DNA of 64,000 nucleotides from Roseateles koreensis (GTDB lineage Bacteria; Pseudomonadota; Gammaproteobacteria; Burkholderiales; Burkholderiaceae_C). Within the stretch, counting starts at the first letter, position 1, and the number at the start of each line of letters is the position of its first letter. The notes beneath the pieces were generated by a model, which made no database searches, had not been told where the DNA came from, and saw only the letters and a list, made by a program, of their open reading frames with translations. The stretch spans positions 186,001-250,000 of the forward strand of contig NZ_JAQQXS010000007.1 in the NCBI RefSeq assembly GCF_028595305.1, read 5' to 3'. A program made the translations under genes and the position numbers. Positions 1 through 8,366 of this stretch are shown piece after piece.

Positions 1-1
1 C

Positions 2-196
2 ATCATCACGGAAACCGTCTTTCAGTGGCCGGGCTTGGGCTTGCTGTTCATTCAGGCGGTGCAGTTCGCGGACATCCCGGTCATGGCGGCCTATCTGTGC
101 CTGATTTCCTTCATGTTTGTCTGTATCAATCTGGCGGTTGATCTGCTGTATTTCATGGTCGATCCGCGCTTGCGCGTGGACGGCCGGGGCGCTTGA
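2..196 (+). CDS. Peptide ABC transporter permease, DppB-type (C-terminal fragment)
   Basis: Only the last 64 residues are in the window; the gene begins upstream of base 1. The reading frame starts IITETVFQWPGLGLLF, which is the conserved end of the permease domain of DppB/OppB-type inner-membrane subunits, and closes with a hydrophobic segment and VDPRLR, the usual family C-terminus. It would form the membrane channel together with the DppC-type subunit that follows 2 bases later. The substrate (dipeptide, oligopeptide, possibly glutathione) cannot be told from this fragment. The family call is firm; the exact subfamily is not. Confidence 0.85.
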   Translation: MITETVFQWPGLGLLFIQAVQFADIPVMAAYLCLISFMFVCINLAVDLLYFMVDPRLRVDGRGA

Positions 197-198
197 CG

Positions 199-1143
199 AT
201 GCGTACAGTTCTCGAAACCACAAGGCGCCATCCCGTGCGCACGCTCATGCGTTTTTTCGACGGTGACGTCTGGCATTCGTTCACGTCATCGCCGGTGGCG
301 ATGGGGGCGGCGATTGTTGCCATGCTCTGCATTTTCTGCGCGGTTTTTGCGGGCTTTGTGGCGCCGCACAATCCGTTTGACCTTGCCACCCTGGACTTGA
401 TGGATTCTCGCCTGCCGCCCTTTTGGATGGAGGGTGGGCGCCACAACTATTGGCTAGGCACTGACGACCAGGGGCGTGATCTACTGTCGGCCCTGGTGTA
501 TGGCGCACGAATTTCGCTGTTGGTAGGCTCGGCGTCAGTGATGGTGTCGATGTTGATCGGCGTCAGCCTGGGCTTGGTCGCGGGTTTTGTGGGCGGTACC
601 TTGGACGCATTCATCATGCGGATCTGCGACGTGATGTTGTCTTTTCCGTCCATCCTCGTCGCCCTTTTGATCGATGGCATCGGGCGCACGATTTTTCCGC
701 AAGCCCATGATGCGTTGGCTTTTGGCGTTTTGATCCTGGCGATCTCGCTGACGGGGTGGGTTCAGTACGCGCGCACGGTTCGTGGGTCGACCTTGGTGGA
801 GCGCAGCAAAGAGTATGTTCAGGCCGCGCGGGTGATAGGCGTGTCACCGCTTCGCATCATGCGTCGGCACGTGTTGCCCAATGTGATGGGGCCGGTCATG
901 GTGCTTGCAACGATTCAAGTTGCTTCCGCCATCATCACCGAAGCGACGCTGTCTTTCTTGGGCGTGGGCGTGCCGCCCACCAGCCCCTCCTTGGGGACGC
1001 TGATCCGAGGCGGCAATGATTTTCTGTTTTCAGGCGAATGGTGGATCGTTGTTTGGCCTGGCGCCATGCTGGTGCTCATCGCTTTGAGCATCAACCTCCT
1101 GGGCGACTGGCTGCGTGATGCGCTCAACCCGCGCCTGCGCTGA
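199..1143 (+). CDS. dppC: Peptide ABC transporter permease, DppC-type
   Basis: This is the second inner-membrane permease subunit of a dipeptide/oligopeptide importer, about 314 residues, normal for DppC/OppC. An N-terminal cytoplasmic stretch and first membrane segment (roughly residues 35-55) are followed by the OppC signature GTDDQGRDLLS and then the transport domain with further hydrophobic segments. The EAA loop that contacts the ATPases is visible as EYVQAARVIGVSPLRIMRRH, followed by LPN. I chose ATG 199; a TTG at 193 would overlap the upstream stop. The gene sits 2 bases after the DppB-type gene and 6 bases before the ATPase gene, so the set is one operon. Substrate specificity is inferred only. 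Confidence 0.9.
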   Translation: MRTVLETTRRHPVRTLMRFFDGDVWHSFTSSPVAMGAAIVAMLCIFCAVFAGFVAPHNPFDLATLDLMDSRLPPFWMEGGRHNYWLGTDDQGRDLLSALVYGARISLLVGSASVMVSMLIGVSLGLVAGFVGGTLDAFIMRICDVMLSFPSILVALLIDGIGRTIFPQAHDALAFGVLILAISLTGWVQYARTVRGSTLVERSKEYVQAARVIGVSPLRIMRRHVLPNVMGPVMVLATIQVASAIITEATLSFLGVGVPPTSPSLGTLIRGGNDFLFSGEWWIVVWPGAMLVLIALSINLLGDWLRDALNPRLR

Positions 1144-1149
1144 ATAGCC

Positions 1150-2133
1150 ATGAATACGCCTTTGCTGGAAGTTCGTCATTTGCGGGTTGAGTTCCCGGGC
1201 CGTCATGGTGCCTTGCTGGCGCTGGACGACATTAGTTTCGAGATTGCGCCTGGGGAAATCATGGGCGTGGTGGGTGAATCCGGTGCGGGCAAGTCGCTCA
1301 CGGGCGCGGCCATCATCGGTCTCCTGGATCCGCCTGGCCGTATTGCAGGCGGAGAAATCTTGTTGCAGGGGCAGCGGATTGACAATTTGTCGCCAGCACA
1401 AATGCGCCATATTCGCGGGCGTCGGATTGGTGCAATTTTTCAGGACCCGCTCACGTCGTTGAACCCGCTGTATACGGTAGGCCGGCAGTTGGTCGAAACC
1501 ATCACCACCCACCTGGATTTGAGCCCGGCACAGGCCCGTCGCCGTGCGATTGAGTTGCTCGGCCAAACGGGCATTCCGGCGCCTGAAGCCCGGCTGGACC
1601 ACTACCCCCATCAGTTCTCGGGCGGCATGCGCCAGCGAGTGGTGATCGCACTGGCTCTGGCCGGTGAGCCCCAACTGATCGTGGCGGATGAGCCGACCAC
1701 AGCTCTGGATGTGTCCACCCAGGCTCAAATCATTGTCTTGCTCAAACGGCTTTGCAAAGATCATGGCGCGGCCGTGATGCTGGTGACGCACGATATGGGC
1801 GTGGTGGCTGAAACCTGTGACCGCGTGGCGGTGCTGTACGCTGGCCGCATGGTCGAGGTGGGGCCTGTGCAGGAGCTCATCCATCGGCCGGTTCATCCCT
1901 ATACCGTCGGGTTGATGGGCGCCATTCCGGCCATGGATCAAGACCGCGAACGGCTGCTGCAGATCGACGGGGCAATGCCGCGCTTGAATGCCATTCCTGC
2001 CGGCTGTGCGTTTCACCCGCGTTGCCCGCAAGCCATTGCGCTGTGCCGCAACGAACGACCTGAAATGCGTTTGCAGGGGCGCACGGCTGCGGCGTGTTGG
2101 CTGACGGCCAATCCTGCGGAGGCACTGCCATGA
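1150..2133 (+). CDS. dppD: Peptide ABC transporter ATP-binding protein, DppD-type
   Basis: One of two ATPase subunits that energise peptide import; it acts on the cytoplasmic face of the membrane. The 327-residue protein shows Walker A GESGAGKS at residues 42-49, the signature FSGGMRQR, Walker [13 protein letters not shown], and the C-terminal oligopeptide/dipeptide extension with the cysteine-containing [11 protein letters not shown] motif. That motif belongs to the DppD/OppD group and in several members carries an iron-sulfur cluster, which is family knowledge rather than something seen here. Its stop codon overlaps the start of the next ATPase gene in ATGA, implying translational coupling. 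Confidence 0.92.
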   Translation: MNTPLLEVRHLRVEFPGRHGALLALDDISFEIAPGEIMGVVGESGAGKSLTGAAIIGLLDPPGRIAGGEILLQGQRIDNLSPAQMRHIRGRRIGAIFQDPLTSLNPLYTVGRQLVETITTHLDLSPAQARRRAIELLGQTGIPAPEARLDHYPHQFSGGMRQRVVIALALAGEPQLIVADEPTTALDVSTQAQIIVLLKRLCKDHGAAVMLVTHDMGVVAETCDRVAVLYAGRMVEVGPVQELIHRPVHPYTVGLMGAIPAMDQDRERLLQIDGAMPRLNAIPAGCAFHPRCPQAIALCRNERPEMRLQGRTAAACWLTANPAEALP

Positions 2134-3215
2134 GTTCGCCTTTGCACTCCAGGGTGACGCTTGAAAATCCAGCGCTTGAACTCAAGCCTTCAGAGGCCCG
2201 GCAGCCGTTGGTCGAGGTGCGTGATCTCGTGAAGACCTTTGATGTTTCGCTGCCTTGGTTGAATCGCGTGATCGAGCGAAAGGCCCGCGAACAGGTGCAT
2301 GCGGTTGACGGCGTGAGTTTTGCGATTGAGCAAGGCAAAACCTTTGCGCTGGTGGGTGAATCTGGCTGTGGAAAAAGCACTGTGGCGCGCCTGCTGGTGG
2401 GCCTATATACGCCCACCAGCGGCACGGTCAGCGTGGGCGGGGCTGACTTGTTTGAGACCTTGGCATCGCCTCAGGCGCAGACGCTGCGCCGCCGTATGCA
2501 AATGATTTTTCAGGACCCCTATGCCTCGCTCAATCCACGGTGGACGGTCCAGGAGTTGGTGGCCGAACCCCTGCGCGAGCACGGCCTGATACGCGGCGCG
2601 AATGAACTCCGCGCCCGCGTGGGTGAATTGCTCCGGTCGGTCGGTTTGTCGGAGGCAGACGCCGGCAAGTTTGCCCACCAGTTCTCAGGCGGGCAGAGGC
2701 AGCGGATTTGCATCGCGCGGGCATTGGCGGCGGAGCCGGAGTTGTTGGTTTGCGATGAGCCCACCTCGGCACTGGATGTGTCCGTTCAGGCGCAGGTGCT
2801 CAATCTCATGAAAGACCTGCAGCGTCAGCGCGGGCTGAGCTATTTGTTCATCTCGCACAACTTGGCGGTGGTTCGTCATGTGGCCGACCAGATCGGGGTG
2901 ATGTACCTGGGGCGCTTGGTTGAAGTGGCGGACAAACGCGATCTTTTCAGCCGCCCACAACACCCGTACACGCGCATGTTGTTGGACGCCATCCCAGACA
3001 TCCACAAGGCCGGCCGTGCGCGCGCCCCTGTGTTGGGCGAGGTGCCCAACCCGCTGCACCCGCCGACCGGCTGCGGCTTTCACCCCCGCTGCCCCCATGC
3101 CCAGCCACGCTGCAGCGCTGAGCGCCCGGCTATGACCCGTTTGAACGGCGTTCAAGTGGCTTGCCACGCGGTGCAAGAGGGGCGTCTTGTGCCCGATACG
3201 GTGCCAACGCGCTGA
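2130..3215 (+). CDS. dppF: Peptide ABC transporter ATP-binding protein, DppF-type
   Basis: Second ATPase of the peptide importer, 361 residues. It has Walker A GESGCGKST, signature FSGGQRQRI, Walker B LLVCDEPTSALD and the C-terminal GCGFHPRCPHAQ motif of the family. I chose ATG 2130, which overlaps the previous stop in ATGA and has a GCGGAGG ribosome-binding site at 2116-2122; an earlier in-frame TTG at 2094 is less likely. Between the strand ATRDL-type start of the ABC domain and Walker A there is a short insertion (around VSLPWLNRVIERKA), which is common in DppF/OppF. This is the last gene of the operon visible here; the periplasmic binding protein would be expected upstream of the window. 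Confidence 0.92.
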   Translation: MSSPLHSRVTLENPALELKPSEARQPLVEVRDLVKTFDVSLPWLNRVIERKAREQVHAVDGVSFAIEQGKTFALVGESGCGKSTVARLLVGLYTPTSGTVSVGGADLFETLASPQAQTLRRRMQMIFQDPYASLNPRWTVQELVAEPLREHGLIRGANELRARVGELLRSVGLSEADAGKFAHQFSGGQRQRICIARALAAEPELLVCDEPTSALDVSVQAQVLNLMKDLQRQRGLSYLFISHNLAVVRHVADQIGVMYLGRLVEVADKRDLFSRPQHPYTRMLLDAIPDIHKAGRARAPVLGEVPNPLHPPTGCGFHPRCPHAQPRCSAERPAMTRLNGVQVACHAVQEGRLVPDTVPTR

Positions 3216-3249
3216 CCTGTAAGTTGCTAAGTTTGGCCGTGAGCTGAAT

Positions 3250-3262
3250 GGGGCGCTGCCCC
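3250..3262. terminator. Small GC hairpin after dppF
   Basis: GGGGC, a GCT loop and GCCCC form a five-pair hairpin in the convergent gap between dppF and the lptM-like gene. No run of T follows on either strand, so a role in termination is weak inference only. Confidence 0.25.
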
Positions 3263-3270
3263 GTTGCAAG

Positions 3271-3486
3271 TCAGGGGCGTGATGGCGCTGATGCAGCAGC
3301 CGGCACCGCTGCAGTTGCTGGCGCGGCAATCACCATAGCCAGAGGGGTTTTAGGCGGCGTCAACGGGCCCTTTTGACCGCAAGCTGCCAGCAGGCTCAGT
3401 GCGAGCGAGGCGGCCAGCAATGCCCCTGACCGTGCAGGAGCTCGCGGTGAGAGGTCTACACTGTGCTGAGTTGAAATTTTGTCCAT
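3271..3486 (-). CDS. lptM: LptM (YifL)-like small lipoprotein
   Basis: A 71-residue predicted lipoprotein. A hydrophobic segment ends in the lipobox LLAAC with the acylated cysteine at residue 36, followed by GQKGPL, the hallmark of the YifL/LptM family. In Escherichia coli LptM binds the LptD-LptE outer-membrane complex and helps its oxidative maturation; that role is transferred by family. The position beside divergent cyaY matches the common proteobacterial arrangement, although the usual neighbour lysA is not here. The tail is rich in Ala and Pro. The ATG at 3486 gives a long 20-residue leader before the hydrophobic segment, and no good ribosome-binding site precedes it, so the true start may be internal. 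Confidence 0.8.
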   Translation of the reverse strand: MDKISTQHSVDLSPRAPARSGALLAASLALSLLAACGQKGPLTPPKTPLAMVIAAPATAAVPAAASAPSRP

Positions 3487-3502
3487 CTTGGAAGTTTAGG
3501 AT

Positions 3503-3895
3503 ATGACCACCCCCCCACTCCCGTCTTCATCCGCGCACGCCACCGTGCCCGCGGCGACACCCCTGAGTGATGCCGACTATCAAGCGCAAACCCGTGCTGT
3601 GTTGAATCGCATTGAAGCCACTGTCGACCAATGGTTGGACAGCGATGTGATCGACATTGACACCCATCGGTCTGGCGGATTGCTAGAACTCAGCTTCCCG
3701 AATGGCAGCAAAATCATCTTGAACACCCAGGCGCCGCTTCAAGAGCTTTGGCTGGCGGCCAAGGCGGGCGGGTTTCACTTCCGCTATGTGGAGGGCGTGT
3801 GGCGCGACACCCGCGATGGGCGCGAGTTTCACGCGCTGCTGTCAAGTTTGGCTTCGGCGCAGGCGGGGCAAGCCCTCGCATTCCTGCCGGCTTGA
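3503..3895 (+). CDS. cyaY: Iron donor protein CyaY (bacterial frataxin)
   Basis: CyaY binds ferrous/ferric iron and modulates iron-sulfur cluster assembly on IscS-IscU in the cytoplasm. The frataxin fold is recognisable from about residue 21 (LSDADYQAQTRAVLNRIE), through VIDIDTHRSGGLLELSFPNG and IILNTQAPLQELWLAAKAGG, to the terminal QALAF motif. The acidic first helix is less acidic than in the E. coli protein. At 130 residues it is about 20 longer than usual, the excess being a Ser/Ala/Pro-rich N-terminus. The start at ATG 3503 may therefore be too early, although a weak AGGAT lies just before it. It is divergent from the lptM-like gene with only 16 bases between the start codons. Confidence 0.9.
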   Translation: MTTPPLPSSSAHATVPAATPLSDADYQAQTRAVLNRIEATVDQWLDSDVIDIDTHRSGGLLELSFPNGSKIILNTQAPLQELWLAAKAGGFHFRYVEGVWRDTRDGREFHALLSSLASAQAGQALAFLPA

Positions 3896-3910
3896 GGCGT
3901 GCCGATGGAG

Positions 3911-3933
3911 GCTGAGATCGCAGCGATCTCAGC
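3911..3933. terminator. Perfect hairpin in the convergent cyaY/ponA gap
   Basis: A 10-pair perfect stem (GCTGAGATCG with CGATCTCAGC) with a 3-base loop lies just after cyaY and includes the ponA stop codon. It could serve transcripts from both sides, but there is no adjacent T-tract on either strand. Confidence 0.45.
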
Positions 3934-6313
3934 GCCGGAATAAATCGAGAATTCCTTTTTTCTCGTCATCAGTGCCAGCGGCCGGCAATTTGGCCTCGTC
4001 ATTGGCCAGGCTGCGCACGCCCTCCTTGCCACTGTACTCGTCGTAATACCATTCGCCATTGAGGTTGATCACGCCCTCCGGGACGGCAGGCTCCGCGACG
4101 GGCTTGCCTCGCAGCGCAAAGTTCATGTATTCAATCCAAACAGGCAGGGACAGGCCACCGCCCGTTTCGCGGTCGCCCAATTTGCGGGGCTGGTCGTAGC
4201 CGATCCAGACCACCGCGACGAGCTCTTGCTGATAGCCGGCAAACCAGGCGTCCATCGAGTCGTTCGTAGTACCCGTTTTGCCGTAAATGTCGGGCCGCTT
4301 CAACTGCGCTTGCGCCTTGGCGGCGGTGCCACTGCGGGTCACCTCTTGCAGCAGGCTGCTCATCATGAAAGCGTTTCGCGCCTCAATGACACGTCTGTCG
4401 TCGCTCAGCGCATTGGCCGGAGCTTCATACAAAACGCGGCCTTTGTTGTCAGTCAGGCGCGCAATCAACTGCGGCGCCACCCGGTAGCCGCCGTTGGCAA
4501 ACACGGCGAAGCCCTGGGCCATTTGCATCGGAGTGACCGAACCAGCGCCCAGCGCCATAGTCAGGTAGGCGGGATGCTTCTCGGGTTCGAAACCAAAACG
4601 GGTGATCCACTGTTGCGCGTAATGGACGCCAATGGCGTTCAGCACCCGGATGGACACCATGTTCTTGGACTTGGCAAGCGCCCGGCGCAAGGTGATTGGC
4701 CCGTCAAAGGTGCCGTCGTAGTTTTTCGGCTCCCAGGGCTGGCTGCCCGTGCTGCCGGCGTCGAAGAACAAGGGCGCGTCGTTGACCACTGTGGCCGGTG
4801 TGAAACCCTTTTCAAGCGCCGCCGAATAGATGAAGGGCTTGAAGCTGGAGCCTGGCTGCCGCCACGCCTGGGTCACGTGATTGAACTTGTTTTTAGCGTA
4901 GTCGAACCCGCCCACCATGGCACGTACCTGGCCATTGCGTGGGTCCAGTGAAATGAAGGCACCCTCTACCTCGGGCAACTGCGTGATGGTCCACTCGTCC
5001 TTGCCGGCGCGGGTGGACTTGATCACGCGGATGATGGCGCCCCGTCGGATGCGCGTCTTGGGGTTGCCCTTGTCTGATAGCCCCGAAGTTGCGGGCTTCA
5101 GCCCTTCGCCGGTGATGTTGAGCAACTCGCCGCTTTGCAAGGCCGCTTCGACTTTACGGGCATCGGCCTGGAGCACCACGGCCGCCAGCAGTTCGTCATT
5201 GGCGGGGTGATCCGCCAACGCCTCGGCAACGCGAACGTCCACCTCTTTGGGGTCTGCAGGGAGGTCGGCATAGGCCTCGGGGCCGCGATAAACCTGACGT
5301 CGCTCATAGTCCATGATGCCCCGACGCAGGGCCCGGTAGGCAACCATTTGCTCGTCGGCCCGCAAGGTGAGGTAGACGTTCAAGCCTCGCGTGTAGGCGT
5401 CGTCACCGTACTGATTGAAGATCAGTTGCCGCGCCGCTTCGGCCACGAATTCGGCGTGGGGCAGCGAGTCGCTCACATTGCGGTAGTGCAGTACTTCAGC
5501 TTTGGCCAGGTCGCGCTGCTCGGCGGTGATGAAGCCATTTTCAAGCATGCGCTCAATGATGTATTGCTGGCGGATATTGGCCCGGCGCGGGTTGTTGATT
5601 GGGTTGTAAGCCGAGGGTGCCTTGGGCAAGCCGGCCAGCATGGCGGCTTCGGCGATGGTGATGTCCTTCAGGGGTTTACCGAAATAGACTTCGCTGGCTG
5701 CCGCAAAACCGTGTGCGCGGTGACCCAGGAAAATCTGGTTCATGTAGATTTCAAGGATCTTTTCTTTGCTCAGTGCATGTTCAATCTTGAGCGCCAGCAG
5801 GATTTCGTAAATCTTTCGGGTGAGCGTCTTTTCGGTCGAGAGATAAAAATTGCGGGCCACTTGCATGGTGATGGTGGAGGCGCCCTGGCTGCGGGATTCA
5901 CCCACATTGGCCAAACCCGCGCGAATCACGCCGAGATAGTCCACCCCGCCATGCTGATAGAAGCGAGCATCTTCGATCGCCAGCACGGCGTCTTGCATGA
6001 CTTTCGGAATGTCTTTGATGGCCAGATAGCTGCGCCGCTCTTCCCCGAATTCACCCAGCAATACGCCGTCGGAAGACATCACGCGCATGGGCAGTTTGGG
6101 GCGATAGTCCGTCAGCCCGCTGATGTCCGGCAAATTGGGGTAAGCCATGGCCAATGCCAAAGCGAGCAAAAGCGCAACACTCGCCACCATGGCAAGGCCC
6201 AGGCCAGCCAGCCAGAGCAGCGCACGGGAGGCCAGTGAGCCGGCAGCGTGCCGGGATGCGGTGCGGGGCTCAGATTTGGAACTCTGAGGGGATTTCTTCT
6301 GGGTGTCGCTCAT
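3929..6313 (-). CDS. ponA: Penicillin-binding protein 1A (bifunctional transglycosylase/transpeptidase)
   Basis: A class A PBP that polymerises and cross-links peptidoglycan in the periplasm, anchored by one N-terminal membrane segment (about residues 25-50). The 794-residue protein shows the glycosyltransferase-51 region (ARFYQHGGVDYLG, GASTITMQVARNF, EIYMNQIFLGHRAHG) and then the transpeptidase with SSFK near residue 490, SKN near 548 and KTGTT near 678. An OB-like insertion typical of PBP1A lies between the two. I chose ATG 6313 because GGAGGCC sits directly upstream; the frame remains open further back but lacks signals. It is divergent from pilMNOPQ, a conserved arrangement in beta- and gammaproteobacteria. 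Confidence 0.95.
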   Translation of the reverse strand: MSDTQKKSPQSSKSEPRTASRHAAGSLASRALLWLAGLGLAMVASVALLLALALAMAYPNLPDISGLTDYRPKLPMRVMSSDGVLLGEFGEERRSYLAIKDIPKVMQDAVLAIEDARFYQHGGVDYLGVIRAGLANVGESRSQGASTITMQVARNFYLSTEKTLTRKIYEILLALKIEHALSKEKILEIYMNQIFLGHRAHGFAAASEVYFGKPLKDITIAEAAMLAGLPKAPSAYNPINNPRRANIRQQYIIERMLENGFITAEQRDLAKAEVLHYRNVSDSLPHAEFVAEAARQLIFNQYGDDAYTRGLNVYLTLRADEQMVAYRALRRGIMDYERRQVYRGPEAYADLPADPKEVDVRVAEALADHPANDELLAAVVLQADARKVEAALQSGELLNITGEGLKPATSGLSDKGNPKTRIRRGAIIRVIKSTRAGKDEWTITQLPEVEGAFISLDPRNGQVRAMVGGFDYAKNKFNHVTQAWRQPGSSFKPFIYSAALEKGFTPATVVNDAPLFFDAGSTGSQPWEPKNYDGTFDGPITLRRALAKSKNMVSIRVLNAIGVHYAQQWITRFGFEPEKHPAYLTMALGAGSVTPMQMAQGFAVFANGGYRVAPQLIARLTDNKGRVLYEAPANALSDDRRVIEARNAFMMSSLLQEVTRSGTAAKAQAQLKRPDIYGKTGTTNDSMDAWFAGYQQELVAVVWIGYDQPRKLGDRETGGGLSLPVWIEYMNFALRGKPVAEPAVPEGVINLNGEWYYDEYSGKEGVRSLANDEAKLPAAGTDDEKKGILDLFRR

Positions 6314-6335
6314 GGGCCTCCGAATGAGTCCGACC

Positions 6336-6341
6336 ATTATA
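6336..6341 (-). promoter_or_regulatory. Candidate -10 box for ponA
   Basis: A perfect TATAAT on the minus strand lies 23 bases upstream of the ponA start codon. No good -35 hexamer is visible at 16-18 bases spacing, so this is a moderate inference. Confidence 0.45.
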
Positions 6342-6572
6342 GAAACAGGGGAAAAACCCTGAGCGCCTGTTTTGTGCTGCAAATCGCCCACATTCAAGGT
6401 TGGGGCATTGCCGTGTGGATTGCCCCCTTGGCGGGCACAACAGGAGGCGCTGTTTGCGGGGTGCTTGCGAGAAATCCCCCTCTTTTTCGGCGTTTAAGAG
6501 CGATCCGTCCCGTGTATGTTTCGCAACGAGCTGTTACTCGCTGTTCTGGCGAATCCTGGGCGCACAAGGACT

Positions 6573-6601
6573 TTGCTGCTAGCATTCAAGTAACATATTA
6601 A
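6573..6601 (+). promoter_or_regulatory. Candidate promoter for pilMNOPQ
   Basis: TTGCTG and TATTAA are separated by 17 bases and lie about 35 bases before the pilM start. Each hexamer matches the consensus only partly, so confidence is low. Confidence 0.3.
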
Positions 6602-6634
6602 TAGTCCGGGCCAAAACGTTGGGGGATTCGGGGC

Positions 6635-7714
6635 GTGGGAATACTTGACGTAGTTTTTAGGCGTAAGCATCCGCCAATGATTGGTTTGGATATCAGTTCC
6701 AGCAGCGTTAAGTTGGTGGAATTGAGTCAATCTGCCAACGGCGATATGGTGCTGGAGCGGATGGCCACTGAGCCCTTTGAAAAAGGCTGGATCACCGATG
6801 GCCAAATCGAGAAGTTCGATGAGGTGGCCGATGCCGTGCGTCGCGTGTTGGCCCGCAGCGGCAGTAAAACCCGCGACGCGGTGCTGGCCATGCCGCAGTC
6901 GGCCGTGATCACCAAAAAAATCATGTTGCCAGCCGGGCTGCGTGATGAAGAGCTTGAAATTCAAGTCGAGGCCGAGGCCAATCAATACATTCCTTTTTCG
7001 CTGGATGAAGTGAGCCTGGATTTTTGCGTGATCGGGCCCAGTCCGACCTCGGTGGGCGATGTTGAAGTGTTGATTGCCGCATCGCGCAAAGACCGCGTCC
7101 AAGATCGTCAAGGGTTGGCTGAAGCAGCAGGCCTGCGCCCTGTCATCCTAGATATTGAATCGCACGCGTCGCGCATGGCCATGGGGCGTTTGATCGCCAA
7201 CCTGCCCGGTGGCGGCAAAGATGCCCTGGTGGCCTTGTTTGAAATCGGCGCCGATACGACCAGCCTCAAGGTATTGCGTGACGAAGAAATGCTCTACGAC
7301 CGCGATCAGGTATTTGGTGGCTCGCAGTTGACGCAATTGATTTCTCGTCAATACGGGTTTTCGTTCGAAGAGGCTGAGCAAAAGAAATTGGCAAATGACT
7401 TGCCGGAAGATTTCGAGGCGGCGGTTTTGAATCCATTTGTCGACAGCCTTTCGCAGGAGATCGGGCGGGCATTGCAGTATTTCTTCACCAGCACACCCCA
7501 TCACAAAGTGCATTACGTAATGTTGGCGGGGGGGACGGCAACCCTGCCGGGCTTGAAGGAGCGCGTGACTGATTTGACCGGTTTTGCCTGCATGGTGGTC
7601 AATCCCTTTGAAAACATGACCTTGGGCTCGTCGGTCCGGGAGTCCAAGCTGCGCCGGGAGGCTCCTGCCTATTTGACGGCCTGTGGCTTGGCGATGCGGA
7701 GGTTTTTCCAGTGA
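6635..7714 (+). CDS. pilM: Type IV pilus assembly protein PilM
   Basis: PilM is the cytoplasmic actin-like member of the pilus alignment complex; it binds the N-terminal peptide of PilN and links the platform to the ATPases. The 359-residue protein has the FtsA-like fold signatures IGLDISSSSVKLVEL near the start, then IEVEAEANQYIPF-like and DIESHASRMA segments, and the phosphate-binding LAGGTATLPGL. It starts with GTG at 6635, preceded by a G-rich stretch, and the aligned family start (short helix then PPMIGLDIS) supports that choice. Its stop overlaps the pilN start by 4 bases. It leads the five-gene pilMNOPQ operon. Confidence 0.95.
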   Translation: MGILDVVFRRKHPPMIGLDISSSSVKLVELSQSANGDMVLERMATEPFEKGWITDGQIEKFDEVADAVRRVLARSGSKTRDAVLAMPQSAVITKKIMLPAGLRDEELEIQVEAEANQYIPFSLDEVSLDFCVIGPSPTSVGDVEVLIAASRKDRVQDRQGLAEAAGLRPVILDIESHASRMAMGRLIANLPGGGKDALVALFEIGADTTSLKVLRDEEMLYDRDQVFGGSQLTQLISRQYGFSFEEAEQKKLANDLPEDFEAAVLNPFVDSLSQEIGRALQYFFTSTPHHKVHYVMLAGGTATLPGLKERVTDLTGFACMVVNPFENMTLGSSVRESKLRREAPAYLTACGLAMRRFFQ

Positions 7715-8349
7715 TTCTGATCAACCTACTGCCCTACCGGGAAGAAAAACGCAAACGCCGCAAAGCGGCGTTCTTCGCCGGGCTCGGCTTGTCGGCGCTG
7801 GTGGGAGTCGGTTTGCTGATGGCGACATTTGCATTGCTGCAGTACCTGACTTCGGAGCAGCAGCGGCGCAACCAATTTCTCAGCGTTGAAATTGGCAAGC
7901 TCGACAATCAAATCAAGGATATTGCCAATCTGCGCGCAGAAATTGAAGCGCTGAAGTCGCGCCAACGTGCCGTTGAAGACTTGCAAACGGACCGCAATAC
8001 ACCTGTGCAATTGCTCAATGAGTTGGCTCGCCATACGCCTGAGGGCGTCTACCTCACCGCGATTCGGCAGTCCGACAAGATCGTGACCGTCAATGGCATT
8101 GCCCAGACCAATGAGCGCGTCTCTGAGTTCTTGCGCAACACCTCGCACAATTCTGAGTGGCTGGACAAACCCGAGCTGGTCGAGGTCAAGGTGGCAAATC
8201 TGAGCACCAGCAGTCGCGACCAGAAGCGGTTGTTCGATTTTTCGCTGCGCGTCTCCATCAAGGAGCCGGTGCGCGAAGCCCAGGGCAAGGATGCAGCACG
8301 AGGCGGCCCCGCAAAGGCGGCCAGCGCACCCGTGGCCAATAAGTCATAA
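7711..8349 (+). CDS. pilN: Type IV pilus assembly protein PilN
   Basis: A bitopic inner-membrane protein that pairs with PilO and docks PilM through its N-terminus. The protein opens with ILINLLPYREEKR, which is the conserved PilM-binding peptide, followed by one membrane segment (about residues 24-46), a coiled-coil region (about 50-90) and a periplasmic ferredoxin-like domain. The Lys/Ala-rich tail is variable. GTG at 7711 overlaps the pilM stop. At 212 residues the length is normal. Confidence 0.94.
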   Translation: MILINLLPYREEKRKRRKAAFFAGLGLSALVGVGLLMATFALLQYLTSEQQRRNQFLSVEIGKLDNQIKDIANLRAEIEALKSRQRAVEDLQTDRNTPVQLLNELARHTPEGVYLTAIRQSDKIVTVNGIAQTNERVSEFLRNTSHNSEWLDKPELVEVKVANLSTSSRDQKRLFDFSLRVSIKEPVREAQGKDAARGGPAKAASAPVANKS

Positions 8350-8366
8350 CGCAGGCTCAAACAAGC

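Larger units (their letters stand above)
6314..6634. other. ponA/pilM divergent intergenic region
   Basis: These 321 bases hold no gene that I can support. They carry the ponA ribosome-binding site and a TATAAT box on the minus strand, and a weak candidate promoter for pilM on the plus strand, both annotated separately. Open frames here are short and have no recognisable features. Confidence 0.6.

Noticed and set aside
5135-6238. Long plus-strand open frame (367 codons) opposite ponA
   Set aside because: It has no family match or ribosome-binding site and lies fully inside the clear PBP1A gene; typical antisense open frame in GC-rich DNA.
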